NCBI GenBank assembly: GCA_017418585.1
Contig: JAFONG010000116.1
Coordinates: 1-18,396 of the forward strand
Direction: 5' to 3'
Length of the DNA stretch: 18,396 nucleotides
Source: Erysipelotrichaceae bacterium
GTDB lineage: Bacteria > Bacillota_I > Bacilli_A > Erysipelotrichales > Erysipelotrichaceae
The translations under genes and the position numbers were made by a program. Below the pieces are notes generated by a model that was not told the origin of the DNA, did not search any database, and was given only the letters and a program-made list of their open reading frames with translations. The number at the start of each line of letters is the position of its first letter. Positions within the stretch are counted from its first letter, which is position 1. Below, in pieces: positions 6,737 through 14,206 of the stretch.

Positions 6737-9643
6737 TTATGCCTTCTGACTCAGATCGAAGATCTCGTCCAGCTGATCTCTGCACTTCTCCAGAGCCTCT
6801 CTGTTGCCGATGACACAGACGTTGTCTTCCTGATTCATCATCTCAAACAGTCTGATCGCCTCCCTGATCTTTTCTCTGTCTGCACTTAAGATCTGGTTCA
6901 GGATCTCCTGCTTGTCTTCCAGAGAAATCTCCATCAGGTATTCCGTGTCGGATGCGCGGATGGCCGACTTGACGGAGAGCAGCGGATCGAAGTCGCCTGT
7001 CGTTCCGACGATGTAGTTTTCGATATCGTCTTTTCTATTGCAGAAATCTTTCAGGTATTCCGTAACGTCTCTGTAGATCTTCAGCGAGTTGGCGGGATTT
7101 GGATCCCTGTAGGAATAGAAATTCGTCGCTTTTGCGAAACCGCAGCGGAAACCGCAGCCGTAGGCTCCGCCCTTCACACGGATGTTGTTCCAGAGATAAT
7201 CGTAGGTCAGGATGTTGGATATCACGTACATGACGCCGAGATCCTTGATGTCTTCTCTAAGTGCCGAACTCTTTGCGGCATAGGAAATGTTGGCAGGAAC
7301 GGCGATACCTTCGCGCTTATGATCCAGAGGCTTCTTTTCCGTCGTTTCTCCTACCGTTCCGTTTGGCGCATCATCCAGCAGCGCCTTGACGATTGCCGGC
7401 ATGTCTTCGCTCGCAACCGATACCGTATATCTTTCCTTGATGAAAAGTCTTTTCTTCAGTTCTTCCAGTTTCGCTATAAAGCCGTCCGCTTTTGTTTCCC
7501 AGTTCTCATCCAGATCCCTTAAATAGCGGTATGCTTCATAACCGCCTGCGTTTTCCGATACAATCGCCAGCGAGGAACAGTGAGCTGCCGCTCTTTGTAG
7601 GGCGAAAGAATGTCCGGCATTGATGAATCCCTGTTCCATGATGAAGATGTTCTGTTTCAGAATGTCTCTGACGGCTTTCTTGTCAGAGAAGTCTGTCGTG
7701 TAGAGGATCTCCTTGACCAGCTTGACTGCCTCTTCGTCGTTGCGATGCAGACAGGACCAGCTGATGGAAGCGACGTTTTTCTGATCGTGACTGTGATAGG
7801 TGATGGAAGGCGAGAAGGAACCGGAGAAGTCTCCCAGGATACTCTTCATGAGCCTGCTTAAGGTCAACGGGTCGTAATGTTCCGTTTTCAGTTTTCCCAG
7901 ATAGGACAGAAGCTGAATCAGTACGGCATATTCCCGAAGTTCCAGATCATCGGCTTCTATGTTCAGTGTGACATATGAAATGCCGTCCGTGTCGTTGCTG
8001 TGCTTCAGTACGGTATTGCTTTCGTTGTGGAGACATACTTCCAGCGGATACTCCGTCGGTGTCTTCTTCAAGTCTTCCAGATGCAGAGCCGGGAGAGTCG
8101 CCTTCTGTTCCGGGGTATCTTCTTCCGCCTGCCACTTCTGCAGCCTGCGGTTCATTTCTGTCAGTGCTTCCCTGTCTTTGTCCGACCAGGTCGAGGCGAT
8201 GTTCAGAAGCTTTTCCTTTTCATGTTCGGCCTTTTTCTGACCCAGTGTGTTCGACGGCTTCAGCAGCACCTTTGCGCAGTGCCTGCTGTTGAGGATCAAA
8301 TCGCTGATCAGATCTTCATAATATGTGGTAGATATCTTTTTTCTCAGCTCATCAAACAGCCGGTCGAAACAGATGCTGTCAACCGGATCGCCGTCATAAA
8401 GCCAGCTGTCCAGTGCACTCAAAGCGAAGACCAGTCCCTTAGGAGCTCCGCCGAAGTCTCTTTCCTTGGCTTTGAATTCTCTCTGATTCAGGGTAGCTTC
8501 CAGTTCTTCCTTGTCCAGGCCTTCCCTGATGGTTCTTTCCAGTTCTTCTCTGATCGTTCTGTAGATCTCTTCTTCTTTTTCCAGATCGGTATTGATCACA
8601 TCGATCTCAACAAACGGCTGCAGGATGCCATCCTGTACATCGAAGGAGATATCCTCGGCCAGTCCCTTGCTTAAGATCGCTTTCTTTAACGGAGATTCGT
8701 TCGTTCCGCAAAGCACGGATGAAATCAGGGAGAGTGCCGCGACTTTTTCGTTGTCGTTAAAATCGCCAATCACATAACCGTAGGATGCCTGGGCCTTTCC
8801 TTCGCCGCTCTCTTCCGGAGATACCTCAAATTCGATCGTAACCGGATCAGCCATGACTGCCTTCTGTTTCTCGATGACGGTCACTTCTCCTTCTGAATCA
8901 AAATGGGAAAGATATTCGTCATTGATGATGCCCAGCACCTGTTCAATGTCCATGTCGCCATCAAGAATGATGTAGGAATTGCTTGGACTGTAGTGTTTCC
9001 TGTGGGCGTTGCAGAACTGTTCGTAAGTCAGATCGGTAATGTGCTCCGGATCGCCTCCCGACTCGTTGCCGTAGCAGGTATCCGGGAACAGCGAATGCAT
9101 CATGTATCTGCTTCTCAGACCGTCAGGCGATGAGAAAGCGCCCTTCATTTCATTAAAGACCACGCCTTTGTAGATCGGATCTTCCTTCGGATCGTTCAGT
9201 TCATAATGCCAGCCTTCCTGATAGAAGATGTTCGGATTGCTTAAGACGTTCGGATAGAATACCGCATCCAGATATACTCTCATCAGGTTGATGAAATCCT
9301 TGTTGTTTCTGGAACTTACCGGATAGACCGTCTTATCGGGATAAGTCATCGCATTCAGGAAAGTCTGCAGAGATCCTTTCAGAAGATCCACGAAAGGCTC
9401 TCTTACCGGATAGCGTTTTGATCCGTTCAGAACGGAATGTTCCAGAATATGGAAAACGCCGGTATCGTCGACCGGTGTCGTCTTGAATGCGATCGAGAAC
9501 GTCTTGTTTTCGTCATCCCTTTTCAGCCAGATCGTTCTGGCTTTAGTCTGTTCATGTATCATCTCATAGAGATCGGCCTTGATCTCATCAATATGACGGA
9601 TGTTGTTGATTTTAAAACCGTGAATTCTGTCGTTTATCTGCAT
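6737..9643 (-). CDS. M16C zinc metallopeptidase, presequence protease (PreP)-like
   Basis: A 968-residue clam-shell oligopeptidase that degrades unfolded peptides. The inverted zinc motif HxxEH is HILEH (65-69) in VFHILEHSVLNGSKRYPV, and the third zinc ligand is Glu165 in VVFNEMKGAFSS, exactly 100 residues after His65 as in PreP. The second half is non-catalytic but keeps IRVKGGAYGCGF, the Arg/Tyr loop that closes the active site in this family. Full length and about 970 residues agree with the PreP/Cym1 group rather than the shorter M16B pairs. No signal peptide is seen, so it is probably cytoplasmic, perhaps clearing signal peptides or taken-up peptides. It has a very good ribosome binding site (AGGAGG, 8 bases before the ATG), its own promoter and a terminator, so it is monocistronic. 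Confidence 0.95.
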   Translation of the reverse strand: MQINDRIHGFKINNIRHIDEIKADLYEMIHEQTKARTIWLKRDDENKTFSIAFKTTPVDDTGVFHILEHSVLNGSKRYPVREPFVDLLKGSLQTFLNAMTYPDKTVYPVSSRNNKDFINLMRVYLDAVFYPNVLSNPNIFYQEGWHYELNDPKEDPIYKGVVFNEMKGAFSSPDGLRSRYMMHSLFPDTCYGNESGGDPEHITDLTYEQFCNAHRKHYSPSNSYIILDGDMDIEQVLGIINDEYLSHFDSEGEVTVIEKQKAVMADPVTIEFEVSPEESGEGKAQASYGYVIGDFNDNEKVAALSLISSVLCGTNESPLKKAILSKGLAEDISFDVQDGILQPFVEIDVINTDLEKEEEIYRTIREELERTIREGLDKEELEATLNQREFKAKERDFGGAPKGLVFALSALDSWLYDGDPVDSICFDRLFDELRKKISTTYYEDLISDLILNSRHCAKVLLKPSNTLGQKKAEHEKEKLLNIASTWSDKDREALTEMNRRLQKWQAEEDTPEQKATLPALHLEDLKKTPTEYPLEVCLHNESNTVLKHSNDTDGISYVTLNIEADDLELREYAVLIQLLSYLGKLKTEHYDPLTLSRLMKSILGDFSGSFSPSITYHSHDQKNVASISWSCLHRNDEEAVKLVKEILYTTDFSDKKAVRDILKQNIFIMEQGFINAGHSFALQRAAAHCSSLAIVSENAGGYEAYRYLRDLDENWETKADGFIAKLEELKKRLFIKERYTVSVASEDMPAIVKALLDDAPNGTVGETTEKKPLDHKREGIAVPANISYAAKSSALREDIKDLGVMYVISNILTYDYLWNNIRVKGGAYGCGFRCGFAKATNFYSYRDPNPANSLKIYRDVTEYLKDFCNRKDDIENYIVGTTGDFDPLLSVKSAIRASDTEYLMEISLEDKQEILNQILSADREKIREAIRLFEMMNQEDNVCVIGNREALEKCRDQLDEIFDLSQKA

Positions 9644-9669
9644 GGCTTTGCCTCCTACATACAGTTTTC

Positions 9670-9697
9670 ATTATAACATGGTGCCGTTTATGTTAAA
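9670..9697 (-). promoter_or_regulatory. Promoter of the M16 peptidase gene
   Basis: On the minus strand TGT-TATAAT (9678-9670) is a consensus extended -10 element. A weak -35 TTTAAC (9697-9692) lies upstream at 16 bp. The start codon at 9643 is 26 bp from the -10, leaving room for the AGGAGG site. Confidence 0.6.
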
Positions 9698-9703
9698 CTT
9701 GAT

Positions 9704-9729
9704 TGAACCTTTCTGTCTGTTTTGACGTC
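9704..9729 (+). promoter_or_regulatory. ECF-type promoter in front of the sigma gene (candidate autoregulation)
   Basis: TGAACC (9704-9709), 16 bp, CGTC (9726-9729). This fits the ECF pattern with AAC in the -35 and CGT in the -10, close to the TGAAAC-N16-CGTC type of Bacillus sigma M/W promoters. Transcription would start near 9736, a few bases before the GAAGGA ribosome binding site (9739-9744). No sigma-A promoter is evident on this strand in the 109-bp divergent gap. Confidence 0.5.
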
Positions 9730-9752
9730 TATATGAATGAAGGATATCTGCT

Positions 9753-10988
9753 ATGCGTTTTGAAGAACTGCTGGAAAAGTACAGAAACAACGTCGAAGCC
9801 TATGTGAAGTACAAGGTTTCTTTCGCTTCGGACAGAGACGATCTGCTGCAGGAGATCTATCTGCAGGCTTACGAGAAGTTCAACACCCTGAACAACGGGG
9901 AAGCTTTTAAGGCGTGGATCCTGACTATCGCCAGAAACAAGGTAAACGACTATTACCGCAGCAGGGCAAGGGATATGTCCGTGCCTCTGGAAGAAAACAT
10001 TCCCGTGGTATCTATCCACAGGACAGTAGATGAAACGGTAAGAGAAACATTGAGATCGCTTTCCGTATCCGACAGAGAGATCCTCTATCTCTTCTACTGG
10101 GACGAGCTGTCGCTGAAAGAGATTTCCGAGAGACTGAAACTTCCGGAAGGAACGATCAAGAGCCGTCTGCACTATGCCAGAAAACGTTTCAAAGAAAGAT
10201 ATCCGAAGGAGGAACTTATGAACAAGAAACTGCCGGACATTATGCCGGAATATACGATTAGCGAAAGAAACGACAGACCGTTTGAGGTTCTGTGGGAAGA
10301 ACTGATGGGCTGGTTCCTGATTCCGAAAGAAGGAAACAGGATCGGCTGGGCCATCTACGACTTCCCGGAAAGAAAAAGAAGCGAGACCTATGAAATGAGA
10401 TGCAAGGGAAAAGCCGAGATCCACGGTCTGGAAGGAGTAACGGTCGAAGCGATTGAGTCCTATGACAGGAAACAGATCAAAAGACACTTCATCGCTCAGC
10501 TGACCGATACCCATTGCCGCTATCTGGCGGAATGGCATGAGGAAGACGGTGTGATGAAGTACTATACCTTCCTGGATGGAGACGCTTTCCTGAACAACTG
10601 GGGTTTCGGTCCGGACAACATCGGCAACGAAACGCATCTGAAACAGAAAGGTCTCATCATCAGAAACGAAAACGTCATTACGACTCAAGACAACAAGGAA
10701 ACGATGGACGTCGTTGGAAGATACGATGTCACCATCAACGGGAAAACATACGATACGATATGTCTGATGGATGTCTGCACCTACGACGAATACACGGTAA
10801 GCGAGCAGTACATCGACAGAAACGGACATACGGTGCTGTGGAGGCGCTTTAACCGGAAGAACCGGCGCTGGCTGTTTGACAGATTCGAGTCGGTAGACGG
10901 CTTAAAACTGCAGGGAAACGAAAAGCTGATCGTCAACGGCGAGGAATGCCTGCACTGGTATGACTGTATTACGGAATATGTCCTGTAA
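9753..10988 (+). CDS. ECF-type sigma factor fused to a 256-residue C-terminal domain of unknown function
   Basis: A 411-residue protein. Residues 1-75 are sigma region 2 (DRDDLLQEIYLQAYEKF, then AWILTIARNKVNDYYRSRAR, which binds core and the -10). Residues 95-150 are region 4 (SVSDREILYLFYWDELSLKEISERL, then PEGTIKSRLHYARKRF), the -35-reading helix-turn-helix. This half is a complete ECF sigma factor. Residues 156-411 form a soluble domain rich in Trp, Tyr and His, with conserved-looking patches EELMGWFLIPKEG, QLTDTHCRYLAEW, GFGPDNIGNETHL and VLWRRFNR. It has no membrane segment and no zinc-finger anti-sigma motif. I have an impression of similar sigma-linked domains in other Firmicutes but know no function. 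At codon 156 an ATG follows a perfect AAGGAGG, so the domain may also be made alone. The start at 9753 has GAAGGA 8 bases upstream. A terminator follows. Confidence 0.88.
   Translation: MRFEELLEKYRNNVEAYVKYKVSFASDRDDLLQEIYLQAYEKFNTLNNGEAFKAWILTIARNKVNDYYRSRARDMSVPLEENIPVVSIHRTVDETVRETLRSLSVSDREILYLFYWDELSLKEISERLKLPEGTIKSRLHYARKRFKERYPKEELMNKKLPDIMPEYTISERNDRPFEVLWEELMGWFLIPKEGNRIGWAIYDFPERKRSETYEMRCKGKAEIHGLEGVTVEAIESYDRKQIKRHFIAQLTDTHCRYLAEWHEEDGVMKYYTFLDGDAFLNNWGFGPDNIGNETHLKQKGLIIRNENVITTQDNKETMDVVGRYDVTINGKTYDTICLMDVCTYDEYTVSEQYIDRNGHTVLWRRFNRKNRRWLFDRFESVDGLKLQGNEKLIVNGEECLHWYDCITEYVL
10206..10220 (+). promoter_or_regulatory. Internal ribosome binding site and in-frame ATG at the sigma/domain junction
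   Basis: AAGGAGG (10206-10212), 5 bases, ATG (10218-10220), in frame with the sigma gene at codon 156. This is the best Shine-Dalgarno match in the neighbourhood, stronger than that of the sigma start itself. It sits exactly where region 4 ends and the extra domain begins. The bases also encode Lys-Glu-Glu, which can produce such a site by chance. Confidence 0.5.
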
Positions 10989-10990
10989 AA

Positions 10991-11010
10991 AAGCACCCGG
11001 AAGGGTGCTT
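10991..11010. terminator. Bidirectional terminator between converging genes
   Basis: A perfect 8-bp stem, AAGCACCC (10991-10998) with GGGTGCTT (11003-11010), a GGAA tetraloop, and A-runs before and T-runs after. It lies 2 bp after the sigma gene and 22 bp from the end of the converging nucleoside hydrolase gene, and can serve both. Confidence 0.85.
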
Positions 11011-11032
11011 TTATCATTCAATCGTATCTGTT

Positions 11033-12016
11033 TTATTCTCTGGTCAGAAGATCCTCGAGCCTCTTTTTGTACAGCTGGTTGTCGACCTGATAGATGACAG
11101 TACAGTTAGGTTCCTTCTTGCCATAATATCCGCCTTCGAATCCCGGACCCATTCCCGCCAGCATTCTTCCGTCGTAGAAGATGACCTGACCGTAGGTCTC
11201 GTTATGTTCCGTACAGACATGGGAAACGCATTCGCTGGCTGCGACGATGACATCCTGCCAAAGCATCGGTGACAGTGATACGGCATCCGGAAGGTCTATC
11301 CTTCTCTGCCCGCCGATTGCGAGACAGAACTGCGCCAGCTTTTCGTTGCAGCGGACCGCATAATCCGCCGCTCTTGTTCCGGAACTGAGCAGTCTTTCCG
11401 TATCTTCGTCAAACCAGGCGGCTTCGCTCGTGCACAGATCGTATCCGCCCACATAGACATGAACTCCGAAGTCCATCATGACCCGGTATGCTTCAGGATC
11501 CGCATAGACGTTGAATTCACTTACCGGTGTCGTATTTCCTCTGCCGAAGCCGGTCGTCCCCATCGTCCAGATGCATTTCAGATGTTTCATCGTTTCCGGT
11601 TCCTTCATCATCGCCAGTGCCAGGTTGGTTACCGGTCCGATCACGGCGATCTCTATCTCATCAGGATATTTTCTGACCAGATCGATGATCGCATCGCAGG
11701 CATGAATCCCTTCTACCGGTTTTACTGTCGGATGAATCAGATCCGCATCCGACATTCCGTCATCGCCATGGACGTTGCGGGCATGAACCCTGTCTCTCAT
11801 CAGAGGTCTGTCTGCGCCTACATAAACAGGAGGCATCCTGTCGGCTCCGACGGCGATCTCCGCCGACATCAGACAGTTCAGCGTCGCCTGTTCTACCGGA
11901 ACGTTTCCGCTGACCGTCGTCAGTGCCAGGACTTCCACCGAAGGTTCTCTCAGGCACATCATGATCGCTACCGCATCATCAGAACCGGTATCCGTATCAA
12001 TTATGATCTTTCTCAT
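11033..12016 (-). CDS. Inosine-uridine preferring nucleoside hydrolase family protein
   Basis: A 327-residue cytoplasmic enzyme that hydrolyses the N-glycosidic bond of ribonucleosides to base and ribose. The Ca2+/ribose site is IIIDTDTGSDDA (4-15; Asp7, Asp9, Asp13, Asp14), followed by TVSGN (34-38), HGDDG (83-87) and EFNVYADPEA (167-176, Asn169). The last Ca2+ ligand should be Asp244 in LPDAVS (242-247). The His that precedes this Asp in inosine-uridine type enzymes is Pro243 here, so leaving-group activation may differ and base preference cannot be predicted. The start at 12016 has a strong AGGAGG site. It lies downstream of the nucleoside importer operon but behind a hairpin and its own promoter, so it is coordinated in function yet separately transcribed. 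Confidence 0.9.
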   Translation of the reverse strand: MRKIIIDTDTGSDDAVAIMMCLREPSVEVLALTTVSGNVPVEQATLNCLMSAEIAVGADRMPPVYVGADRPLMRDRVHARNVHGDDGMSDADLIHPTVKPVEGIHACDAIIDLVRKYPDEIEIAVIGPVTNLALAMMKEPETMKHLKCIWTMGTTGFGRGNTTPVSEFNVYADPEAYRVMMDFGVHVYVGGYDLCTSEAAWFDEDTERLLSSGTRAADYAVRCNEKLAQFCLAIGGQRRIDLPDAVSLSPMLWQDVIVAASECVSHVCTEHNETYGQVIFYDGRMLAGMGPGFEGGYYGKKEPNCTVIYQVDNQLYKKRLEDLLTRE

Positions 12017-12034
12017 TGTATCCTCCTAAACGGT

Positions 12035-12043
12035 TTTATAACA
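12035..12043 (-). promoter_or_regulatory. Extended -10 promoter of the nucleoside hydrolase gene
   Basis: TGT-TATAAA on the minus strand (12043-12035), directly downstream of the importer operon's hairpin and 18 bp before the ATG at 12016. A poor -35-like TTGGAC (12065-12060) lies within the hairpin at a 19-bp spacing. The transcript would start near 12028, before the AGGAGG site. Confidence 0.4.
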
Positions 12044-12053
12044 TCAGTAGTAA

Positions 12054-12075
12054 AAGGCGGTCCAAAGACCGCCTT
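12054..12075 (-). terminator. Terminator of the nucleoside importer operon
   Basis: A perfect 9-bp stem, AAGGCGGTC (12054-12062) with GACCGCCTT (12067-12075), and a 4-base loop, 4 bp after the last permease stop. On the minus strand it is followed by TTA, so the T-run is short and some read-through into the nucleoside hydrolase gene is possible. Confidence 0.75.
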
Positions 12076-12079
12076 CTTA

Positions 12080-13063
12080 TTAGTGTAATTCCGAATGTCT
12101 GTGTTCTTTCTTGACAATTTCTCCGGCTTCGCCCGCCAGTCTCTTTTTCTCGTCGTTGGTTTTCTTGATCGAATAGATGACAACACCGACAATCGTCGCC
12201 ATGTACGGCCACATCTTAATCAGGTTGTCGGAGATACCCGTATTACGCGCAAAGTTGGACAGTGCGTAGAAGAAACCAAAGAGAATCGAAGTCAATGCGG
12301 TAGGAACCGGGTTTGCGCCGCCCATGGAACAGGCAGCAAGACCGATAAAGCCACGGCCGGCAGTGATGTCTTTAGCGAAGTAGGAAACGTAGGCGGAAGA
12401 CATGAAAGCGCCAGCCATGCCACCCAGCATTCCGGAAATGATCAGAGCGATCGTCCGGATCCTGACAGAGGAAATACCTACGGATTCGGCAGCGTTCGCG
12501 TTTTCGCCGACAGCCCTGATCCTTACGCCAAGTCTGGTCTTGAAGACAAGATAAGACAGAACGAGGATCATGATGTATGAAACGTAGGTCAGAACGTTCT
12601 GTCCGGACAGGATCTTGCCTATGACAGGAATATCCTGAATGAACGGGATATTGATCTGCGGGAGAGTGCCCGTCTGTAAAGAGTTCGTCGAGCTTCTGTC
12701 ACCCGTGAACACATACATGAAGAATGCCGTTCCACCGGATCCCAGCAGGTTCATCGCAATGCCGACCAGAATGATGTCGACTCTGAGTTTCAAGGCAAAG
12801 AAAGCGACCAGATAACCCAGCAGACCGCCGACAAGAATGGCGACCGCAAGCTCCAGCCACGCGTTGTTGTGGCCGATATAATGCGAAGCAAGAACGCCTG
12901 TCAGTGAAGATATCAGCATGATGCCTTCCATGCCCATGTTGGTGGAATTGGATTTTTCCGCAATGGCGCAGCCAAGCGCGGCCAGCAGGATCGGAGGAGT
13001 TACCGCTACGACATTCGAATAGAAATTCGGATTGGTCAGTATTTGTACGAATGATTCAAACAT
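12080..13063 (-). CDS. nupC: Nucleoside ABC transporter permease, NupC-type
   Basis: A 327-residue membrane permease of the BPD_transp_2 group (relatives of RbsC and of the NupC/YufQ subunit of BmpA-NupABC systems). It has about nine hydrophobic segments. Recognisable features are LAALGCAIAEKSNSTNMGMEG near residues 27-47, where NxGxEG is the family signature, and RAVGENANAAESVGISSVRIR (182-202), the cytoplasmic loop that contacts the ATPase. It forms the channel with the other permease. The ATG at 13063 is 3 bp after the upstream stop, with GGAGG 11 bases before it. The C-terminus is charged and His-rich (KKEHRHSELH). The last gene of the importer operon. Confidence 0.9.
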   Translation of the reverse strand: MFESFVQILTNPNFYSNVVAVTPPILLAALGCAIAEKSNSTNMGMEGIMLISSLTGVLASHYIGHNNAWLELAVAILVGGLLGYLVAFFALKLRVDIILVGIAMNLLGSGGTAFFMYVFTGDRSSTNSLQTGTLPQINIPFIQDIPVIGKILSGQNVLTYVSYIMILVLSYLVFKTRLGVRIRAVGENANAAESVGISSVRIRTIALIISGMLGGMAGAFMSSAYVSYFAKDITAGRGFIGLAACSMGGANPVPTALTSILFGFFYALSNFARNTGISDNLIKMWPYMATIVGVVIYSIKKTNDEKKRLAGEAGEIVKKEHRHSELH

Positions 13064-13066
13064 ACG

Positions 13067-14206
13067 TCAGTTCGCCTCCTTCTTCTGCAGTTCCGCTTCC
13101 AGCCTTCTGTTTTCCTCGGTCTCCTTGACGATCATCTTACGATATGTCTTGGACAGGAATTTTTCCGCCAGCAGGAAGAGAATGACGACACCTTCGATTA
13201 CCGATGTAAGGTCGTTCTGGATGTTGGTCTTGTAGGACATGACCATGGCTCCGGTTCTTAGGAAGGCGATAAAGATCGCCGCCAGCGGGACGTTCTTCGG
13301 ATTGTTTTTCGCAAAGATGGCAATCGTAACGCCGTCCCAACCGAAGCCGGTCAGATCGACCCAGGAATAGTTGATGTAGTTGGACATGATCTCGCAAGCA
13401 CCGCCGATACCGCCGATCGCACCGCCGATCAGCTGAACGACGATCGCGATGGATACCGCATTGATGCCGACGTATCTTGCGAAATTGTGGTTGACACCGA
13501 CCGTACGCAGCTTATAGCCCGTCTTCGTACGGTACAGGAAGAACCAGGCCAGAACGACAACAAGAAGCGCAATCAGAATGGAGAAATAGATCGTCAGCTG
13601 CTGATTGCCCTTGCCGAACTTCAGAACCATGATCGGATCTTTCTCTGCCCAGTTGTAGGAGTTCTTCGAGCTTCTCGGGTCCTTCAGGTGCGAGAACAGC
13701 AGGTAGGTCGAGAACCACAGACAGATGTAGTTCATCATCAGCGACGTGACCATGATCGATGCGTTGAACAGTCTATCCAGCAGCGCCGGTATAAAAGTGA
13801 TCAGCGATCCGACCAGAGCACCCGCAATCAGCGAAAGAGGAATGCCCAGTGCAGGATTGAACGGGGTCACATAGATGTTGATTACTGCCGCAACCAGACC
13901 GCCGAACAGGAACGAACCTTCCAGGCCCAGATTGAACTGGTTTGCCGAGAACATGATACATACGGCTGTTCCGGTAAAGATCAGCGGTATTGTCTTCTGT
14001 ACCCAGTAGCTGAAATAGCTGGCGTTCTGCAGCGGAGCGGTAAAGTAGTAACGCAGCGATTCCATCGGCTTATCGCTGGTTAAAAGAATCAGCGCTGTCG
14101 CCAGTCCCAGACCGATCGCGATCGAAACGGCCATACGAAGCAGCGAGTGTTTCTGCTGCGCATTCATATTCATCAGATTGAGGGCAGCAAGTTTTTCCTT
14201 AAGCAT
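13067..14206 (-). CDS. nupB: Nucleoside ABC transporter permease, NupB-type
   Basis: A 379-residue membrane permease, longer than its partner, with about ten hydrophobic segments. Family marks are FSANQFNLGLEGSFLFGG (NxGxEG) in the first half and TVGVNHNFARYVGINAVS, the ATPase-contact loop. The C-terminus has a charged tail of about 30 residues. A GTG three codons upstream (14215) is in frame, but the start at 14206 is preferred because GGAGGT lies 7 bases before that ATG and covers the GTG. It overlaps the ATPase gene by 8 bp, so the two are translationally coupled. The pair of unequal permeases next to a duplicated ATPase is the normal NupABC composition. Confidence 0.9.
   Translation of the reverse strand: MLKEKLAALNLMNMNAQQKHSLLRMAVSIAIGLGLATALILLTSDKPMESLRYYFTAPLQNASYFSYWVQKTIPLIFTGTAVCIMFSANQFNLGLEGSFLFGGLVAAVINIYVTPFNPALGIPLSLIAGALVGSLITFIPALLDRLFNASIMVTSLMMNYICLWFSTYLLFSHLKDPRSSKNSYNWAEKDPIMVLKFGKGNQQLTIYFSILIALLVVVLAWFFLYRTKTGYKLRTVGVNHNFARYVGINAVSIAIVVQLIGGAIGGIGGACEIMSNYINYSWVDLTGFGWDGVTIAIFAKNNPKNVPLAAIFIAFLRTGAMVMSYKTNIQNDLTSVIEGVVILFLLAEKFLSKTYRKMIVKETEENRRLEAELQKKEAN

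Noticed and set aside
9729..10829. Minus-strand open frame of 366 codons opposite the sigma gene
   Set aside because: The plus strand clearly encodes sigma regions 2 and 4. The antisense product has a shadow-like composition rich in Phe, Val, Ser and Arg.
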